Shown here in pieces: positions 32,631-33,586 of a stretch of DNA of 33,586 nucleotides. The position numbers and the translations under genes were made by a program. The stretch spans positions 1 through 33,586 of the forward strand of contig NZ_JASLAW010000176.1 of assembly GCF_030147005.1 (NCBI RefSeq), in the 5' to 3' direction. Source of the stretch: Pseudomonas sp. Its GTDB lineage: Bacteria; Pseudomonadota; Gammaproteobacteria; Pseudomonadales; Pseudomonadaceae. The stretch's first letter is position 1. Every line of letters begins with the position of its first letter. Under the pieces are notes generated by a model, which saw nothing but the letters and a program-made list of their open reading frames with translations, was not told the DNA's origin and searched no databases.

Positions 32631-32921
32631 GTGGGAGAGATGACGTTCAAGCAGAAACAGGCTTACTACAAGCAGATACGGCGCTCCAACTATCTCGCCA
32701 GCTCGCGTCTGGCAGGGTTCGACACCAAACCGTCCGATGTCGACAATGCTCTGCCAGCCAGAGCCACAGTCCTTGCCAGGTACCTGCCTTGCGAACTCGA
32801 CACTTCAATCAGTGCCCGGCTCGAACCCCAGGGATTGGTGATGCAGAGCGTCACGGGATGCATTCCCACGCAGGGGCGTGGGAATGATCGGAATCCTCGG
32901 AGCGTTGAAGGCGATTTTTGA
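32631..32921 (+). CDS. YhfG-like antitoxin homologue (no Fic partner)
   Basis: The core MTFKQKQAYYKQIRRSNYLA followed by SSRLAGFDTKPSDVDNALPARATVLARYL matches my memory of YhfG, the short antitoxin of Fic AMP-transferases (E-KQAY-x-RR-NY-AS-RL-GF). GTG at 32631 is preferred because GGGAGA lies about 8 bases before it; the ATG at 32640 has its GGAG too close. YhfG proteins have about 55-60 residues, but this frame runs to 96. The last 20 or so residues come from reading through an intergenic repeat (32861-32886), so the natural end has been lost. No fic gene follows. The gene could be a relic or a free antitoxin. Confidence 0.5.
   Translation: MGEMTFKQKQAYYKQIRRSNYLASSRLAGFDTKPSDVDNALPARATVLARYLPCELDTSISARLEPQGLVMQSVTGCIPTQGRGNDRNPRSVEGDF
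32861..32886. repeat. perfect inverted repeat inside the end of the YhfG-like frame
   Basis: Eleven-base arms CATTCCCACGC and GCGTGGGAATG with a 4-base loop. This element type (CCCACGC...GCGTGGGAA) is common between Pseudomonas genes. Here it supplies the C-terminal codons of the preceding frame. Confidence 0.75.
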
Positions 32922-33119
32922 GCGATGTATCAGTAGGCCGCGCTATACATCGTTTTGCCTGTATTGCACCACTACACCGCACCCACCTGTAGTTCGCCCC
33001 TCGCTGCAAAATCAGCGATAGGGTTTGGTCACCCGATTACAGAGATCGCATACGCACCCTCAGATGTCGTAGGCACTTGCGTGCTCACACGCTTCATGGC
33101 GGCTGTGTTTGGGACGCCT

Positions 33120-33380
33120 ATGGGCGTGCCGGGTGATCCCTGCCGGTTGACCAACCTGGACAGGTCCGCCGCCCACCAACGCATCCGCGCAGCCACAGAC
33201 CTGCTCTAAACTTTCTCCTGCCTGCCCTTCGAATACGCCGACCTCAAAGATATTTCCCACATTATCAATGCGCTCTACCTGCTGGTTCAGGACGGCTGCG
33301 ATTTGCTGGAAGCCGCGCAATACGTTCAGCTGCAACCGGCGGCCGACCATCCAACGCAAACTGGCCAGGCACGCAGCTAA
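33120..33380 (+). pseudogene. small hypothetical gene broken by a stop codon
   Basis: One frame reads MGVPGDPCRLTNLDRSAAHQ RIRAATDLL, then TAA at 33207-33209. It then resumes without frameshift: TFSCLPFEYADLKDISHIIN, ALYLLVQDGCDLLEAAQYVQ and LQPAADHPTQTGQARS, to a stop at 33378-33380. The amphipathic helices on both sides of the stop join into one small helical protein of about 85 residues. A single change of a sense codon to TAA explains the break. The family is not recognised and the 5' end is uncertain. Confidence 0.45.
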
Positions 33381-33382
33381 TA

Positions 33383-33464
33383 TTGGGGGAGCTGCTTGCC
33401 TGCGATAGCGGAGCGTCAGACGACATTTCATACCTGACCTACCGTCATCGCGGGCAAGCCCCAA
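33383..33464. repeat. REPIN-type inverted repeat pair
   Basis: TTGGGGGAGCTGCTTGCCTGCGATAGCGG-type left arm (given by position 33383-33411) and a right arm ending CGCGGGCAAGCCCCAA (33449-33464). This is the same family as the repeats at 22760 and 27501, with more divergence. Confidence 0.7.
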
Positions 33465-33508
33465 TGCCAGTCAGTTAAGCGCTAGAGCAGGCAACCGTCG
33501 GCCTGTGG

Positions 33509-33586
33509 CGAGGGAGCTTGCTCCCGCTGGGCCGCGAAGCGACCCCAGAAAATGGGACTGCTGCGCAGTCCAGCGGGAGCAAGCTC
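33509..33586. repeat. second REPIN family, cut by the window end
   Basis: Left arm GAGGGAGCTTGCTCCCGCTGG and right arm CCAGCGGGAGCAAGCTC face each other around an inner CTGCGCAG-type hairpin. The core GAGCTTGCTCCCGCTGG differs from the GTGGGAGCGGGCTTGC family, so it belongs to a separate group. Confidence 0.75.

Noticed and set aside
33060..33464. Minus-strand frame of 134 codons near the right edge
   Set aside because: It includes REPIN sequence and is antisense to the plus-strand broken gene, which reads as a more natural protein.
22760..33586. Repeated short palindromes as a possible CRISPR array
   Set aside because: Copies are dispersed, inverted in pairs and not separated by regular unique spacers; they fit REP/REPIN elements.

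Overview
The window looks like a chromosomal segment of a Pseudomonas of the fluorescens group. The evidence is GC-rich coding with strong codon bias, the rmlBACD-dctBD block (in P. aeruginosa the rml genes also lie beside dctB/dctD), an OprD-family porin, a nudE/cysQ/yrfG cluster, and many short inverted repeats of the Pseudomonas REP/REPIN type (GTGGGAGCGGGCTTGC-like). This assignment is by recognition; no search was run.

Bases 1-1351 are visibly AT-rich and hold a two-gene unit. The first gene is the 3' part of a DUF262 (GmrSD/ParB-like) protein whose 5' end lies outside the window. Four bases later comes a small protein with a perfect HEPN RNxxxH motif. This is the best candidate for a defence or toxin-type system. 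It converges on a decayed phage-tail module (1428-3368, minus strand): a gpV-like baseplate protein that is still intact, a hub/late-control-D-like gene split by a frameshift, and the 3' piece of a further baseplate gene. That piece is fused in the DNA to the 5' third of an MFS transporter gene, so a recombination or deletion junction lies near 3360-3368.

Bases 3626-7230 hold a minus-strand DHA2 exporter and a luciferase-like monooxygenase (the broken MFS gene was third in this operon), divergent from a LysR-type regulator with palindromes in its promoter. Bases 7356-13000 hold an OprD-family porin, a TonB-dependent catecholate-type siderophore receptor, a 71-residue conserved-looking small protein and agmatine deiminase. 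The porin/receptor gap contains a promoter-plus-terminator arrangement that could be a small RNA or an attenuated porin leader.

Bases 13473-16835 are the dTDP-L-rhamnose operon rmlB-A-C-D, every junction overlapping by 4 bp. It supplies dTDP-rhamnose for LPS and other glycans. It is followed by the dctB/dctD two-component C4-dicarboxylate sensor and sigma-54 activator and a hot-dog thioesterase. Across a strong bidirectional terminator lie cysQ and nudE on the minus strand, then yrfG (+), a BON-LysM protein (-), and fdhD with an FdhF/YdeP-type molybdopterin oxidoreductase (+).

Bases 26700-33586 hold a candidate small RNA (possibly RgsA/P16), a glycine-zipper envelope protein, a 4HBT thioesterase, a RecQ-family helicase, a lipoprotein-type subtilase, a secreted YfaP-domain/TPR protein, an orphan YhfG-like antitoxin whose Fic partner is absent, a small gene interrupted by a nonsense codon, and two families of REPIN-like repeats at the right edge.
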